Positions 35,034 through 43,813 of a stretch of 64,000 bases of DNA are shown one piece after another. The first letter of the stretch is position 1. Each line of letters starts with the position of its first letter. Position numbers and translations under genes: made by a program. Source of the stretch: Castellaniella caeni NBRC 101664 (GTDB taxonomy: Bacteria > Pseudomonadota > Gammaproteobacteria > Burkholderiales > Burkholderiaceae_B). Under the pieces are notes generated by a model. That model was not told where the DNA came from, searched no databases, and saw only the letters and a list, made by a program, of their open reading frames with translations. The stretch lies in contig NZ_BCWN01000002.1 of the NCBI RefSeq assembly GCF_001592225.1, positions 62,001-126,000 of the forward strand. The letters are read 5' to 3'.

Positions 35034-35630
35034 ATGAAAGTCGCAGTCCTGAACTACACCGGATCGGTCGGCAAGACCGTTGTCGCCTCGCACCTGCTCG
35101 CGCCCCGCATGAACGGCGCCCAGATCTTTGCCGTGGAGTCCACCAACGAAACCGGCGCGGACCTGGGCCTGGAAGTCGATCAACTGCGCGGCGAACACTT
35201 CGGCAGGCTCTTTCGAGAACTGCTGACCCGTGACGATGCCATCGTGGACGTGGGGGCCAGCAACATCGAGGATTTTCTGAACCACATGATGCGCTACGAA
35301 GGGGCCCACGAGGAAATGAGCTGCTTTGTGCTGCCCGTCATCAACACCGGCAAGGCCCAGCGCGAAACCATCAAGACCGTGGCCGCCCTGGCCGAGCTGG
35401 GTGTGGATCCTGAGCGCGTGCGCATCCTGTTCAACCGGGTGGAATCCAGCGTCGAGGATGAGTTCCCCTCGATCCTGGCCTATGCCGCGAAGACTGGCGA
35501 AGTGCTGGCCAACCCCAAGGCCGCCATCTACGAAAACGAAGTCTTCGAGCTGCTGGCCGATCTGCGCACCACGCTGGCTGACGTGCTGGCCGACCAGACA
35601 GACTACCGGGCACTCTTGAAGGCCACGACA
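35034..35630 (+). pseudogene. stbB: StbB-like (ParA-type) ATPase, 5' part of a gene split by a 10.7-kb insertion
   Basis: About 199 codons of a ParA/StbB-type ATPase: MKVAVLNYTGSVGKTVVASH is the deviant P-loop, DAIVDVGASNIEDFLNHM the following acidic strand, then VRILFNRVESSVEDEF. After DYRALLKAT the frame enters unrelated DNA. A matching C-terminal end (HARISQLSNRHALRALAQ..., stop at 46484) occurs 10.75 kb away. Partition or transfer placement by this ATPase is therefore expected to be lost. Confidence 0.75.
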
Positions 35631-35644
35631 TCCGCGGCACAGGG

Positions 35645-36247
35645 ATGCGCATATCCTGGAAACCCGCAGGGGCCACCGAAAACCCCAGCGGCACGACACA
35701 TATCTCCGTGGTCGACAAGGACGGGATGTGCGCTTCCCTGACCCATACCGCGGCCAACCATTGCGGCGCGAAAGTGGTGTGCCCGCGGACGGGATTCCTG
35801 CTGGATGCCGCGATGGGATGGTTCAACGCGGTGCCGGGCGCGGCCAACAGCATCGCCGGCGGCAAACGGCCGCTGGCCAACATGGGGCCGGTGCTGATGA
35901 CCCGCGACGGCAAGCCCTACGCGGCCCTGGGCGCACCGGGCGGCAGGCGCATCATCGACGCGGTCGTCCAGGTCATCATCAATCTCGTCGAGCGCGACAT
36001 GTCCCCCGCCGAAGCGCTCCAGGCGCCCCGCATCGATGCCAGCGGCAGTACCCTGCTCATCTCTGAAAGGCTGCGGGACCTGATGCCCGGCCTGGAAAAG
36101 GGCCTGGGACCCATCGCCACGGTCGGCGAACAGCATCAGGGCTACGGATACGAGCTTGCCCGTCCGAATCTGGCCCTGAACCGGGAAGGGCAATCGCATG
36201 CTGCGGCGGACCCGTTCAGCGAAGCCTACGCGTGGGCAGTGAAATGA
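35645..36247 (+). pseudogene. ggt: gamma-glutamyltransferase, C-terminal (small-subunit) fragment
   Basis: 200 codons. The catalytic N-terminal nucleophile block TTHISVVDKDGMCASLTHTA is present near residue 18, followed by GFLLDAAMGWFNAVPG, GKRPLANMGPVLM and APGGRRIIDAVVQ, all typical of the GGT small subunit. The large subunit (about 370 residues) is missing because the insertion boundary lies just upstream. GGT enzymes break gamma-glutamyl bonds after self-cleavage at this threonine. It overlaps the next gene by ATGA. Confidence 0.8.
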
Positions 36248-37533
36248 GCGATCCTTACACCGAAAAGCCATGGCCACCTTCCCTGTGGAAGGCCACATCG
36301 ACGGAAAATTTCACCAGCGCAACACTCGATGGGCCCTGCGATGCGGAGGTCGTCATCGTCGGCGCAGGCTATACGGGCTTGTCGACCGCCCTGCATCTTG
36401 CCGAAAAGGGAATCAGCACCGTCGTGCTCGAAGCCGAACAGCCCGGCTGGGGCGCTTCCGGCAGGAATGGCGGGCAAGTGATCCCTGGGCTGAAGCACGA
36501 TCCCGGTGAATTGATCCGGAGGCTGGGCGCGCTCGGCGAAGAAGTCGCCCGTTTCGCCGGGGAAGCCGCCGATGTCGTGTTCGACCTGATTCAAAAATAC
36601 GACATCCAGTGCGATCCGGTTCGCCAGGGGTGGATACAGAGCGCCCCCTCGGAAAGCGTCTTGCGGCTGGTCCGCAAGCGCTGTGAGGAGTGGGCGCAAC
36701 GGGGGGCCGACGTCGCCTTGCTCAGCAAGGCCGAAGTCGAGCAGAGGATCGGCTCCGGGCCCTCTGCCGGCGGATGGATCGATCGTCGAGCGGGAAGTGT
36801 CCAGCCGCTGGCCTACGCATTTGGGCTTGCACGGGCCGCGCGATCCAAAGGCGCCCGGATTTTCGGCCAGGCCCGGGTGGAGCGGCTGGAAAAACGGGAC
36901 GGGCAATGGTATGCGCATACCTGCAACGGGCCTACGGTAAAGGCCCCGAAGGTGCTGATTGCAACCAATGCCTACACTGACGACATATGGCCGGGCCTGC
37001 ACAAAACCATACTGGGCGCGCAGAGCTTCCTGGTCGCCACGCCCCCTTTGCGGGGGGATGCGCGCAGGATACTCCAGGGCGGTGAGGTGACTTCGGATTC
37101 ACGCAGGCTGCTGATCTACTGCCGGCGAGACCGCGACGGCCGCTTGGTGCTGGGCGGCCGGGGTCCGACCCGCACGCCCACCGACACGTCTCAATGGGCC
37201 CACGTGGAAAAAGCCCTGGAACTGATGTTCCCGGGCCTGAAGGGGACTGATTATGAATACCGATGGCAGGGGCGCATCGCGATCACGGCGGACTTCATGC
37301 CTCATGTGCACGTACCGGAACCCGGACTGGTCATCGCGCTTGGCTACAACGGAAGGGGCGTCGCGATGGCCACGGCCATGGGGAAATTGATCGCTTCATT
37401 CCTGGCGACCGAGGGAAACGCACAGATCGCGTTTCCTGTGACGCCGATCAAGACCATCCCCTTTCACGAGCTCCAGCATTTCTACATGATGGCCGGGATC
37501 ATGTGGTACCGCCTGCTGGACGCCATTTCCTGA
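36244..37533 (+). CDS. FAD-dependent amine/amino acid oxidoreductase (PuuB/DAO-like)
   Basis: 429 residues. The dinucleotide fold VVIVGAGYTGLSTALHLAEKG starts near residue 34, then GWGASGRNGGQVIPGLKHDP, typical of PuuB-like gamma-glutamylputrescine oxidases and related DAO-family enzymes. The C-terminal RWQGRIAITADFMPHV and GYNGRGVAMATAMGKL blocks complete the FAD site. ATG overlaps the GGT stop. With GGT and an agmatinase-family gene it suggests polyamine or guanidino-compound use via gamma-glutamyl intermediates; the substrate is inference. Confidence 0.82.
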   Translation: MSDPYTEKPWPPSLWKATSTENFTSATLDGPCDAEVVIVGAGYTGLSTALHLAEKGISTVVLEAEQPGWGASGRNGGQVIPGLKHDPGELIRRLGALGEEVARFAGEAADVVFDLIQKYDIQCDPVRQGWIQSAPSESVLRLVRKRCEEWAQRGADVALLSKAEVEQRIGSGPSAGGWIDRRAGSVQPLAYAFGLARAARSKGARIFGQARVERLEKRDGQWYAHTCNGPTVKAPKVLIATNAYTDDIWPGLHKTILGAQSFLVATPPLRGDARRILQGGEVTSDSRRLLIYCRRDRDGRLVLGGRGPTRTPTDTSQWAHVEKALELMFPGLKGTDYEYRWQGRIAITADFMPHVHVPEPGLVIALGYNGRGVAMATAMGKLIASFLATEGNAQIAFPVTPIKTIPFHELQHFYMMAGIMWYRLLDAIS

Positions 37534-37574
37534 AGCTTCCCGAAAGCCGCCTTCCTGTCGGATCCACCGGGGCG

Positions 37575-38474
37575 TCACCCGGCATCAGCGAGGCAGCCCA
37601 GCACGTCCTGGACGAAAACCGACAGGACGCGCGAATGCGCATCGCCGGTGCGGCTGATCAGATAGAAGGGGACATCGTATTTCAATTCCCCGGGCAGGAT
37701 GTGCCGCAGTTCCCCTGCCTGCACCCACGCCTGTGCAAAATGGCAGGGAAGGAAACCAATGTATTCCCCGGTCAGGAGCAGCATCAGCCGGGCCTCGGCA
37801 TTGTCCGCCACCGCCGCGGCCGCGCTGGCCCCGGTCAGCTTCAGATCCTGGCCATGCAGGTATCTGCGCGAAATGACGCGGTATTCCTGCAGCTGTTCCG
37901 CCCGTATTTCATCCACGCTGAACAGCGGATGATTCATGCCGCAGTACAGCCCCTGTTCTTCGCGCATGAGCGGCTCGTAGCCCAGCCCCCGGATGCGTTG
38001 CGATGAAGGCGCCACCGCCAGGTGCAGCCGCCCTTCCAGCACACCCTGTTCCAGGGCATAGGGCAGGTCGATGTCGATATGGATGCGCAGCTGGTCGGAT
38101 CGACAGCAGAAGTTCCGCAGCGCGCGGGTAAGCGGCGACACGGGATTCGACAGCATGTTGTCGATCAGCCCCAGCCGCAGTTCGCCCTTCAGGATCTGCG
38201 TCAGCGAAGACACGTCCAGGCGAAATTCCTCCACGCTGGAGAGCAGGCGCTGTGTGGCCGCAAACACGGCCTTTCCGTCTTCCGTCAGCCGGAACCCGGC
38301 CCTGCCCCGGTCGCACAGGCGCACCCCCAGGCGCGCTTCGAGACTGCTCATGGATTCGCTGATCGCCGACACGCCAAGGCCCAGGACCGATTGCGCCGCC
38401 GTGAAGCCGCCGCTTTTGACGACCGTGATGAAGGTGCGCAGGGTCTTGAGATCCGTATCCTGAACCTGGCGCAT
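37575..38474 (-). CDS. LysR-family transcriptional regulator
   Basis: 299 residues. The N-terminal winged helix-turn-helix (DLKTLRTFITVVKSGGFTAAQSVLGLGVSAISESMSSLEARLG) and the effector-binding domain fit LysR. GGAGTAATCG precedes the ATG. It is divergent from the TRAP transporter genes across 147 bp and convergent with the FAD oxidase, so it probably controls the transporter and the catabolic genes in response to their substrate. Confidence 0.88.
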   Translation of the reverse strand: MRQVQDTDLKTLRTFITVVKSGGFTAAQSVLGLGVSAISESMSSLEARLGVRLCDRGRAGFRLTEDGKAVFAATQRLLSSVEEFRLDVSSLTQILKGELRLGLIDNMLSNPVSPLTRALRNFCCRSDQLRIHIDIDLPYALEQGVLEGRLHLAVAPSSQRIRGLGYEPLMREEQGLYCGMNHPLFSVDEIRAEQLQEYRVISRRYLHGQDLKLTGASAAAAVADNAEARLMLLLTGEYIGFLPCHFAQAWVQAGELRHILPGELKYDVPFYLISRTGDAHSRVLSVFVQDVLGCLADAG

Positions 38475-38621
38475 CGATTACTCCGGAAAACATGGAAGTT
38501 AACTTCATGAACTCAAGATAGAACAAAAGTCATACGCTGTCTAGCATTGACTGCAAAAGGCTTCATCCAAACAAGCAGCCAAATCATCTGGCAAACAGCC
38601 AGAAACTCAGGAGACAACACC

Positions 38622-39632
38622 ATGAACACTTCGATCTTCAAGAAGGCCCTGCTCGCGGGGTTCGCCAGCCTGCTGCTGTCGGGCACCGCGCTCGCCGAAA
38701 ACTGGAAGTTCGCAATCGAGGAAATCCCCGGCTCCATCATGGATTCCTATGCGCAGGCCTTCAAGAAACACGTCGAATCCAAGACCAACGGGGAAGTCAC
38801 CGTCAGCGTCTATCCGCTCGGTGCGCTTGGCACTCCGACGGAAGTGGCCGAACAGACCGCCGATGGCGTGATCCAGTTTTCGAACCTGTCGGTGGGCAAC
38901 CTGGGCACCCTGGTCCCGGAAAGCCAGATCCTGCTGCTGCCCTACGTCATGCCTTCGGACAGCCAGCAGGCCGACAGGATCCTCGCCGACAGCCCCACGC
39001 TGAACCAGGGCCTCGCCAAGTTCTTTGCCGCAAAAGGCCTGAAGCTGGGCGCCCTCTACAGTGAAGGCCCCATGTACTGGACGACGCGCAAGATCGTGCG
39101 CACCCCCGCGGACCTGTCCAACCTGAAGGTTCGCGTGATGGTTTCACCCCTGCTCCTGAAAGCCTACGAAGACCTGGGCGCCAGCCCGACGCCGATCTCC
39201 TTTGGTGAAGTCTATGGTGCATTGCAGCTGGGCCAGATCGATGCGCAGGTCAACCCGATCCCGGCCATCGAGGAAATGAAGTTCTACGAAGTGACGGACT
39301 ACCTGATCAATTTTGGCGAACTGAATCTGGTCACGGCCGTCATGGCCAGCGAAGACTGGTACCAGGCGCTGCCGGCCAATCGCAAGCAGCTGGTGGACGA
39401 AACGCTCGCGGAAGTGAAGGCCGAAATGCCCGCCATCGTCAAGCGGTTCAACGAAGAACGCTGGGCAGCGATCCAGAAGGCCAAGCCGCAGGTCAAGATG
39501 ATCGAACTCACCGCCGACGAACGTGCCGTCTTCCGCCAGCGATCGGCGAAGACCCAGGCGGCGGTGTCCGGCCTCGTCGGGAAACAGGGTTCCGAGCTGC
39601 TGCAATCGCTGGTGGCCGAGATCGGCAACTGA
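38622..39632 (+). CDS. dctP: TRAP transporter solute-binding protein (DctP)
   Basis: 336 residues with a Sec signal (ending TALAEN). The DctP fold shows SYAQAFKKHVESKTNGEVTV and the conserved PLLLKAYEDLGASPTPISFGEVYGALQLGQIDAQVNP helix that contains the ligand arginine region (VRVMVSP). CAGGAGACAACACC precedes the ATG; the longer frame is discarded. TRAP binding proteins carry organic acids or amino-acid-like solutes. The ligand is unknown. Confidence 0.9.
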   Translation: MNTSIFKKALLAGFASLLLSGTALAENWKFAIEEIPGSIMDSYAQAFKKHVESKTNGEVTVSVYPLGALGTPTEVAEQTADGVIQFSNLSVGNLGTLVPESQILLLPYVMPSDSQQADRILADSPTLNQGLAKFFAAKGLKLGALYSEGPMYWTTRKIVRTPADLSNLKVRVMVSPLLLKAYEDLGASPTPISFGEVYGALQLGQIDAQVNPIPAIEEMKFYEVTDYLINFGELNLVTAVMASEDWYQALPANRKQLVDETLAEVKAEMPAIVKRFNEERWAAIQKAKPQVKMIELTADERAVFRQRSAKTQAAVSGLVGKQGSELLQSLVAEIGN

Positions 39633-39638
39633 GGAAAT

Positions 39639-39666
39639 GCCCGCGGCGCGTCCCTGCGCCGCGGGC
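39639..39666 (+). terminator. stem-loop between dctP and dctQ
   Basis: GCCCGCGGCGC and GCGCCGCGGGC form an 11-bp perfect stem seven bases after the dctP stop. There is no T-run, so it likely lowers downstream expression or protects the dctP mRNA, giving excess binding protein. Confidence 0.6.
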
Positions 39667-39698
39667 GATCCATCTGATTCAGGCAGGAGCCGACATTC

Positions 39699-40322
39699 AT
39701 GCAGACATCCTCCCCGTCGCAGCAGCCCATGCTGCTGCGGCTCGACCAGGCCATCAACTGGATCGAAGCGGCGATCATCGGACTATCCATGATGATCATG
39801 GCCGCCAACACGGTGGCGAACGTCCTGGGCCGCTACGTGTTTTCCCACAGCCTTTATTTTTCAGAGGAACTGAACGAAATCCTGATGGTGACGGTCACCT
39901 TCATGGGTCTCGGATACATCACGCGCAACGGCCGCCACATCCGCATGTCCGCGCTCTACGACATGGTCGCGGAACGCCCGCGGCGCTGGCTGATGGTGTT
40001 CATCGCGCTGACGACCGCAGCCGCCATGTTCTTCCTCGCCTGGCAGGCGTGGGACTATGTCGCCAAGGTCGCCGCGCGCGGCCGAATGACGCCCGCCATG
40101 CAGCTGCCCCTGTGGACCACCTATGTCAGCGTGGTGATCGGGCTCACGCTCACCGGACTGCAGTACCTGTATGCCGCCTGGGCCAATCTCACGCGCAGAA
40201 GCGGGGTATGGATTTCCTACTGCGAAACGGATGAGTACGAAGATCCGGAACTCACCGAACTGCTCAACCAGCAGGGTACGGCGCACGCGGCCCGTCCGGA
40301 CGAACTGCAGGCGGAGGGCTGA
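39699..40322 (+). CDS. dctQ: TRAP transporter small permease (DctQ)
   Basis: 207 residues with four membrane helices in the first 155 residues and the DctQ pattern NVLGRYVFSHSLYFSEELNEILMVTVTFMGLGYITRNGRHIRM. The acidic C-terminal tail (about 170-207) is longer than usual. CAGGAGCC precedes the ATG. It pairs with the large permease whose start is two bases after its stop. Confidence 0.88.
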   Translation: MQTSSPSQQPMLLRLDQAINWIEAAIIGLSMMIMAANTVANVLGRYVFSHSLYFSEELNEILMVTVTFMGLGYITRNGRHIRMSALYDMVAERPRRWLMVFIALTTAAAMFFLAWQAWDYVAKVAARGRMTPAMQLPLWTTYVSVVIGLTLTGLQYLYAAWANLTRRSGVWISYCETDEYEDPELTELLNQQGTAHAARPDELQAEG

Positions 40323-40324
40323 CC

Positions 40325-41605
40325 ATGTCGATGATGATGCTCATCGTGATGTGCGTGCTGCTGCTCGCCGGCTACCCGATGATGATGCCGCTTCTGGGTG
40401 CCACGCTGCTCGCCTTCTTCATCTACCTGCCCGACCTCAGCCTGCAGCAAGTCGTGCAGCAGATGATCGGCGGCGTCAAGCCCTCGGCCCTGGTGGCCGT
40501 CCCCATGTTCATCTTCGCGGCCGACATCATCACCAAAGGCCGTTCGGCAGATCGCCTGATCGACCTGGTGATGCGCTTCATGGGCCACCTGCGCGGCGGC
40601 CTGGCCATATCGGTGACTTCGGCCTGTGCCCTGTTTGGCGCCGTGTGCGGTTCCACCCAGGCCACCGTCGTGGCCATCGGCGGCCCCATGCGGCCCCGCA
40701 TGCTCAAGGCCGGCTACCGGGACGACTTCACGATGGGCCTGATCGTGAATGCCGCGGATCTGGCCTACCTCATCCCGCCCTCCATCGGCATGATCGTCTA
40801 TGGCGTGCTCTCGGGAACGTCCATTTCCGAACTGTTCATCGCCGGGATCGGGCCGGGCCTGGTGATCGTCGCGTTGTTTTCCGCGTGGTGCTGGCATATC
40901 GCACGCAGGCAGAACATTCCGGTCCTGCCGCGCGCCACCTGGGCCGAACGGGGGCAGGCGCTGTACCGCGCGCTGTGGCCGCTGGGGTTCCCGGCGATCA
41001 TCGTGGGCGGCATCTACGGCGGAGTCTTCAGCCCCACCGAAGCCGCCGCCATCTGCGTGCTCTACGCCACCATCCTGGAACTGCTGATCTTCCGGTCCAT
41101 CCACGTCAGGGATCTATGGATGGTCGCCCTGTCGACCGGCGTCATGACTTCGATCGTCTTCATCCTGATCGCCGCCGGCGCCGCCTTCTCCTGGACGATT
41201 TCCTATGCCCAGGTGCCCCAGGCGATCATCGCCGCCGTTGGACTGGACGGTGCCGGGCCGGTCAAGGTCCTGGTTGCGATCAACGTCGCCTTTTTCATCG
41301 GCTGCATGTTCGTCGATTCCATCGTCGTCATGCTGATCCTGGTGCCGATCTTTGCCCCCCTGATTGCAGCCGCCAGGCTCGACCCCGTCCTGGTGGGCGT
41401 CATCGTGACCATGCAGGTCGCCATCGGCGCCGCCACGCCGCCCTTCGGCGCCAACCTGTTCACGGCGGTCGCCGTCTTCCGCCGCCCCTTCCTAGCGGTG
41501 GCGCGCGGCGTGCCGATCTTCATCCTGATCCTTTTGTTCGTCACCGTCCTGACGATGGTGTTCCCGCCCATTGCGCTCGGGTTGCGGGACCTGGCATTCC
41601 ACTGA
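40325..41605 (+). CDS. dctM: TRAP transporter large permease (DctM)
   Basis: 426 residues with about a dozen hydrophobic segments. SALVAVPMFIFAADIITKGRSADRLIDLVM, ACALFGAVCGSTQATVVAIGG and the ISELFIAGIGPGLVI block are standard DctM signatures. It forms the sodium-coupled channel with DctQ and receives ligand from DctP. Confidence 0.92.
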   Translation: MSMMMLIVMCVLLLAGYPMMMPLLGATLLAFFIYLPDLSLQQVVQQMIGGVKPSALVAVPMFIFAADIITKGRSADRLIDLVMRFMGHLRGGLAISVTSACALFGAVCGSTQATVVAIGGPMRPRMLKAGYRDDFTMGLIVNAADLAYLIPPSIGMIVYGVLSGTSISELFIAGIGPGLVIVALFSAWCWHIARRQNIPVLPRATWAERGQALYRALWPLGFPAIIVGGIYGGVFSPTEAAAICVLYATILELLIFRSIHVRDLWMVALSTGVMTSIVFILIAAGAAFSWTISYAQVPQAIIAAVGLDGAGPVKVLVAINVAFFIGCMFVDSIVVMLILVPIFAPLIAAARLDPVLVGVIVTMQVAIGAATPPFGANLFTAVAVFRRPFLAVARGVPIFILILLFVTVLTMVFPPIALGLRDLAFH

Positions 41606-41665
41606 CACACAACGCCCCCGATGGCCGAAGCCATCCACCCACCCATTTCCTACAGGAGTTGAACC

Positions 41666-42637
41666 ATGGTTGCACACACCCCGATCGGCCCCGTCGAAGC
41701 GACGAAAGTGCCCCGTTATGCCGGCCTGGGCACCTTCGTCAGGCTGCCCCAGATCGAATCGGTGCCCGATTATGACGTCGCGATCGTCGGCGTCCCCTTC
41801 GACGGCGGCACCTCGTACCGGCCCGGCGCGCGCTTCGGGCCCTCTTCGATCCGCGAAGCCTCGCGCCTGCTGCGTCCCGGCTATCACACCGAACTCGACT
41901 GCACGCCCGTCAAGGAACTGCAGTTCGTGGATGCCGGCGACATCGCCTGCACACCCTACAACAACCAGCAGGCCGTCGAGCAGATCGAAGCGGGCGCCAG
42001 CAAGCTGGTCGGCAAGGACAAGGCGGTGATCGCAATCGGCGGGGATCACACGATCGCCCTGCCGATGCTGCGCGCCACGACCAAAGTCCACGGCCCCGTT
42101 GCCCTGCTGCACTTCGACGCCCACCTGGATACCTGGGGTTCGTACTTCGGCGAACCGCTGAACCACGGCAGCCCCTTCCGGCGCGCCTTCGAAGACGGGC
42201 TGCTGATCGAAAACAAGTCCATGCACATCGGCATCCGCGGCCCCGTCTACGATCAGGACGATTTCCTGCGGGATCACGAATTCGGCTTCCAGATCATCCG
42301 CTGCACCGATCTGGACCGGGAAGGCGTGCCTGCGGCGATCCAGCGCGTGCGCGACCGCCTCGGCGACACCCCGGTCTACCTGTCGATCGACATCGATGTG
42401 CTGGACCCGGCCTATGCGCCCGGCACCGGAACGCCGGAATGCGGCGGCATGCATTCGCGCGAAATCCTGCAGCTGCTGCGCGGCCTGGCGGGCCTGAATT
42501 TCGTCGGCGCCGACGTGGTCGAAGTGGCTCCGGCCTATGACAATGCGGAAGTCACGTCGCTGGCAGCGGCGACGCTCGTCTTCGACATCATGGGCCTGAT
42601 CGCGCACAACCTGAACCGGAACCAGGCTGCGAAATAA
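41666..42637 (+). CDS. speB: agmatinase / ureohydrolase family enzyme
   Basis: 323 residues of the arginase/agmatinase superfamily. All manganese-ligand motifs are present: GGDHT (125-129), DAHLD (151-155) and SIDIDVLDPAYAPGTGTPE near residue 245. These enzymes release urea from agmatine, guanidinobutyrate or similar guanidino compounds. CAGGAG lies upstream. It follows the TRAP genes in one operon, so the transported solute may be a guanidino acid such as guanidinobutyrate or guanidinopropionate; the exact substrate cannot be read from motifs. Confidence 0.85.
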   Translation: MVAHTPIGPVEATKVPRYAGLGTFVRLPQIESVPDYDVAIVGVPFDGGTSYRPGARFGPSSIREASRLLRPGYHTELDCTPVKELQFVDAGDIACTPYNNQQAVEQIEAGASKLVGKDKAVIAIGGDHTIALPMLRATTKVHGPVALLHFDAHLDTWGSYFGEPLNHGSPFRRAFEDGLLIENKSMHIGIRGPVYDQDDFLRDHEFGFQIIRCTDLDREGVPAAIQRVRDRLGDTPVYLSIDIDVLDPAYAPGTGTPECGGMHSREILQLLRGLAGLNFVGADVVEVAPAYDNAEVTSLAAATLVFDIMGLIAHNLNRNQAAK

Positions 42638-42647
42638 GCATCCGGAT

Positions 42648-42682
42648 GGCACACCCGGGCGGCGCAGCCGGCCGGGTGTGCC
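42648..42682. terminator. bidirectional hairpin between convergent genes
   Basis: GGCACACCCGG (42648-42658) pairs with CCGGGTGTGCC (42672-42682), 11 bp, between the agmatinase gene and the convergent GntR gene. No T-run is seen on either side, but position and stability suit a shared 3' end. Confidence 0.55.
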
Positions 42683-42700
42683 CCGGGATCCCGGATTTCG

Positions 42701-43447
42701 TCAGAGCAGCCCGAGCACCATGGTCTCAGTCGAGGCCGAGTGGCTTTCCAGCAGCTTCTTCAGCTTCTGCGCATCGCGATCCCGCAAGGCTTTGAAAATG
42801 GCCTCGTGTTCCAGGTACCTGTCGTTCATGGCGCTGTTCGTCGAACTCGAGCCCATGCGATACAGGTAGGCGATGATCTGGGCCTGCAACTGCACCTGGG
42901 CGTACAGCCGATCCAGCGTCGGATTGCGCGCGCAGGCCACGATGGCCGCATGAAACCGGACATTGCTGCGCACGTAGCGCGCCAGGTCGCGGCGCAGGCT
43001 GCCCGATTCCTGTCCGGACCATTTCAGCTCGGCGAGCAGGCCTTCGATGTGGCGCAGATCCTCGTCCGTCACGTTGCGCACCGCTTCATCGACGGCAAAG
43101 TCCTCGAGCGTGCGGCGCAGGGCAAACAGCTGCCTGGCCGTCCGGGCGTCGATGTCGTTGACGGTGGTGCCGCTGCGCCCGGCCACGGACAACAGGCCTT
43201 CCGATTCCAGCCGGGCAATGGCTTCCTTGACCGGGGTTCGTCCCAGCGAAAGCCTTTCCGCCAATAACGAGACCGACGTCCGCTCGCCCAGGCGCAACTG
43301 ATACGAAAGGATCAGATCGATGATCGCATCGTAGGCCTGATCCGCCAGCGATGCCCGATCTTTCTGAAATGAATCGAAGGCACTCGTGCCCGTCGGTTCC
43401 TCGTCGCCCTTCGAACGCATGATGGTATCCAGCTGATTCATGGTCAT
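42701..43447 (-). CDS. GntR-family regulator (FadR/FCD type)
   Basis: About 248 residues. The winged helix covers roughly residues 32-98 (LADQAYDAIIDLILSYQLRLGERTSVSLLAERLSLGRTPVKEAIARLESEGLL) and the FCD all-helical effector domain follows, with metal-ligand-type residues in RSNVRFHAAIVACARNP and EHEAIFKALRDRD. The start is uncertain: ATGs at 43483, 43447 and 43441 are in frame; 43447 has a GGAG at long spacing. It is divergent from the ketopantoate-reductase-like gene and probably represses it. Confidence 0.82.
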   Translation of the reverse strand: MTMNQLDTIMRSKGDEEPTGTSAFDSFQKDRASLADQAYDAIIDLILSYQLRLGERTSVSLLAERLSLGRTPVKEAIARLESEGLLSVAGRSGTTVNDIDARTARQLFALRRTLEDFAVDEAVRNVTDEDLRHIEGLLAELKWSGQESGSLRRDLARYVRSNVRFHAAIVACARNPTLDRLYAQVQLQAQIIAYLYRMGSSSTNSAMNDRYLEHEAIFKALRDRDAQKLKKLLESHSASTETMVLGLL

Positions 43448-43813
43448 GTTGTGTCGCCGCTCCGTGCTCTGCCAGCCGGCCACCCAGCGTGATCGCCTTC
43501 CGAGGCCGCATCATATAACGAAATCCGGTTCGTACAAACCTGGGCGGCCCCGCCTGCGGACGGCTCGGCGCCTTCCATCATACCGGATCGGATCCGCTTA
43601 CATAACGAAATGAAATTCTTTGTTGACATGTCAGTGCGATATGGCAAAAATAAACATCAAGGCGATTGTATCGCTCACCCGGTCAAAGCCGCAACGGATA
43701 CGAGCCACATCGGATACGAGCCGCAACGAATACGCCAAGGGCTGACGGCGCAGCCACCACGAACGCGCGCTGCCAGGCCGGCAAGATTTTTTCTCATTTC
43801 ATCAGGAGCAGTC
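43448..43813. promoter_or_regulatory. divergent promoter region of the GntR and reductase genes
   Basis: TTGACA (43623-43628) with AAAAAT 17 bases on is a plausible plus-strand promoter. The perfect palindrome TGACATGTCA (43624-43633) overlaps its -35 and may be the GntR operator. ATAACGAAAT occurs twice (near 43515 and 43603). CGGATACGAGCC is repeated in tandem near 43695 and 43710. No gene is seen in the 366 bp. Confidence 0.5.
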
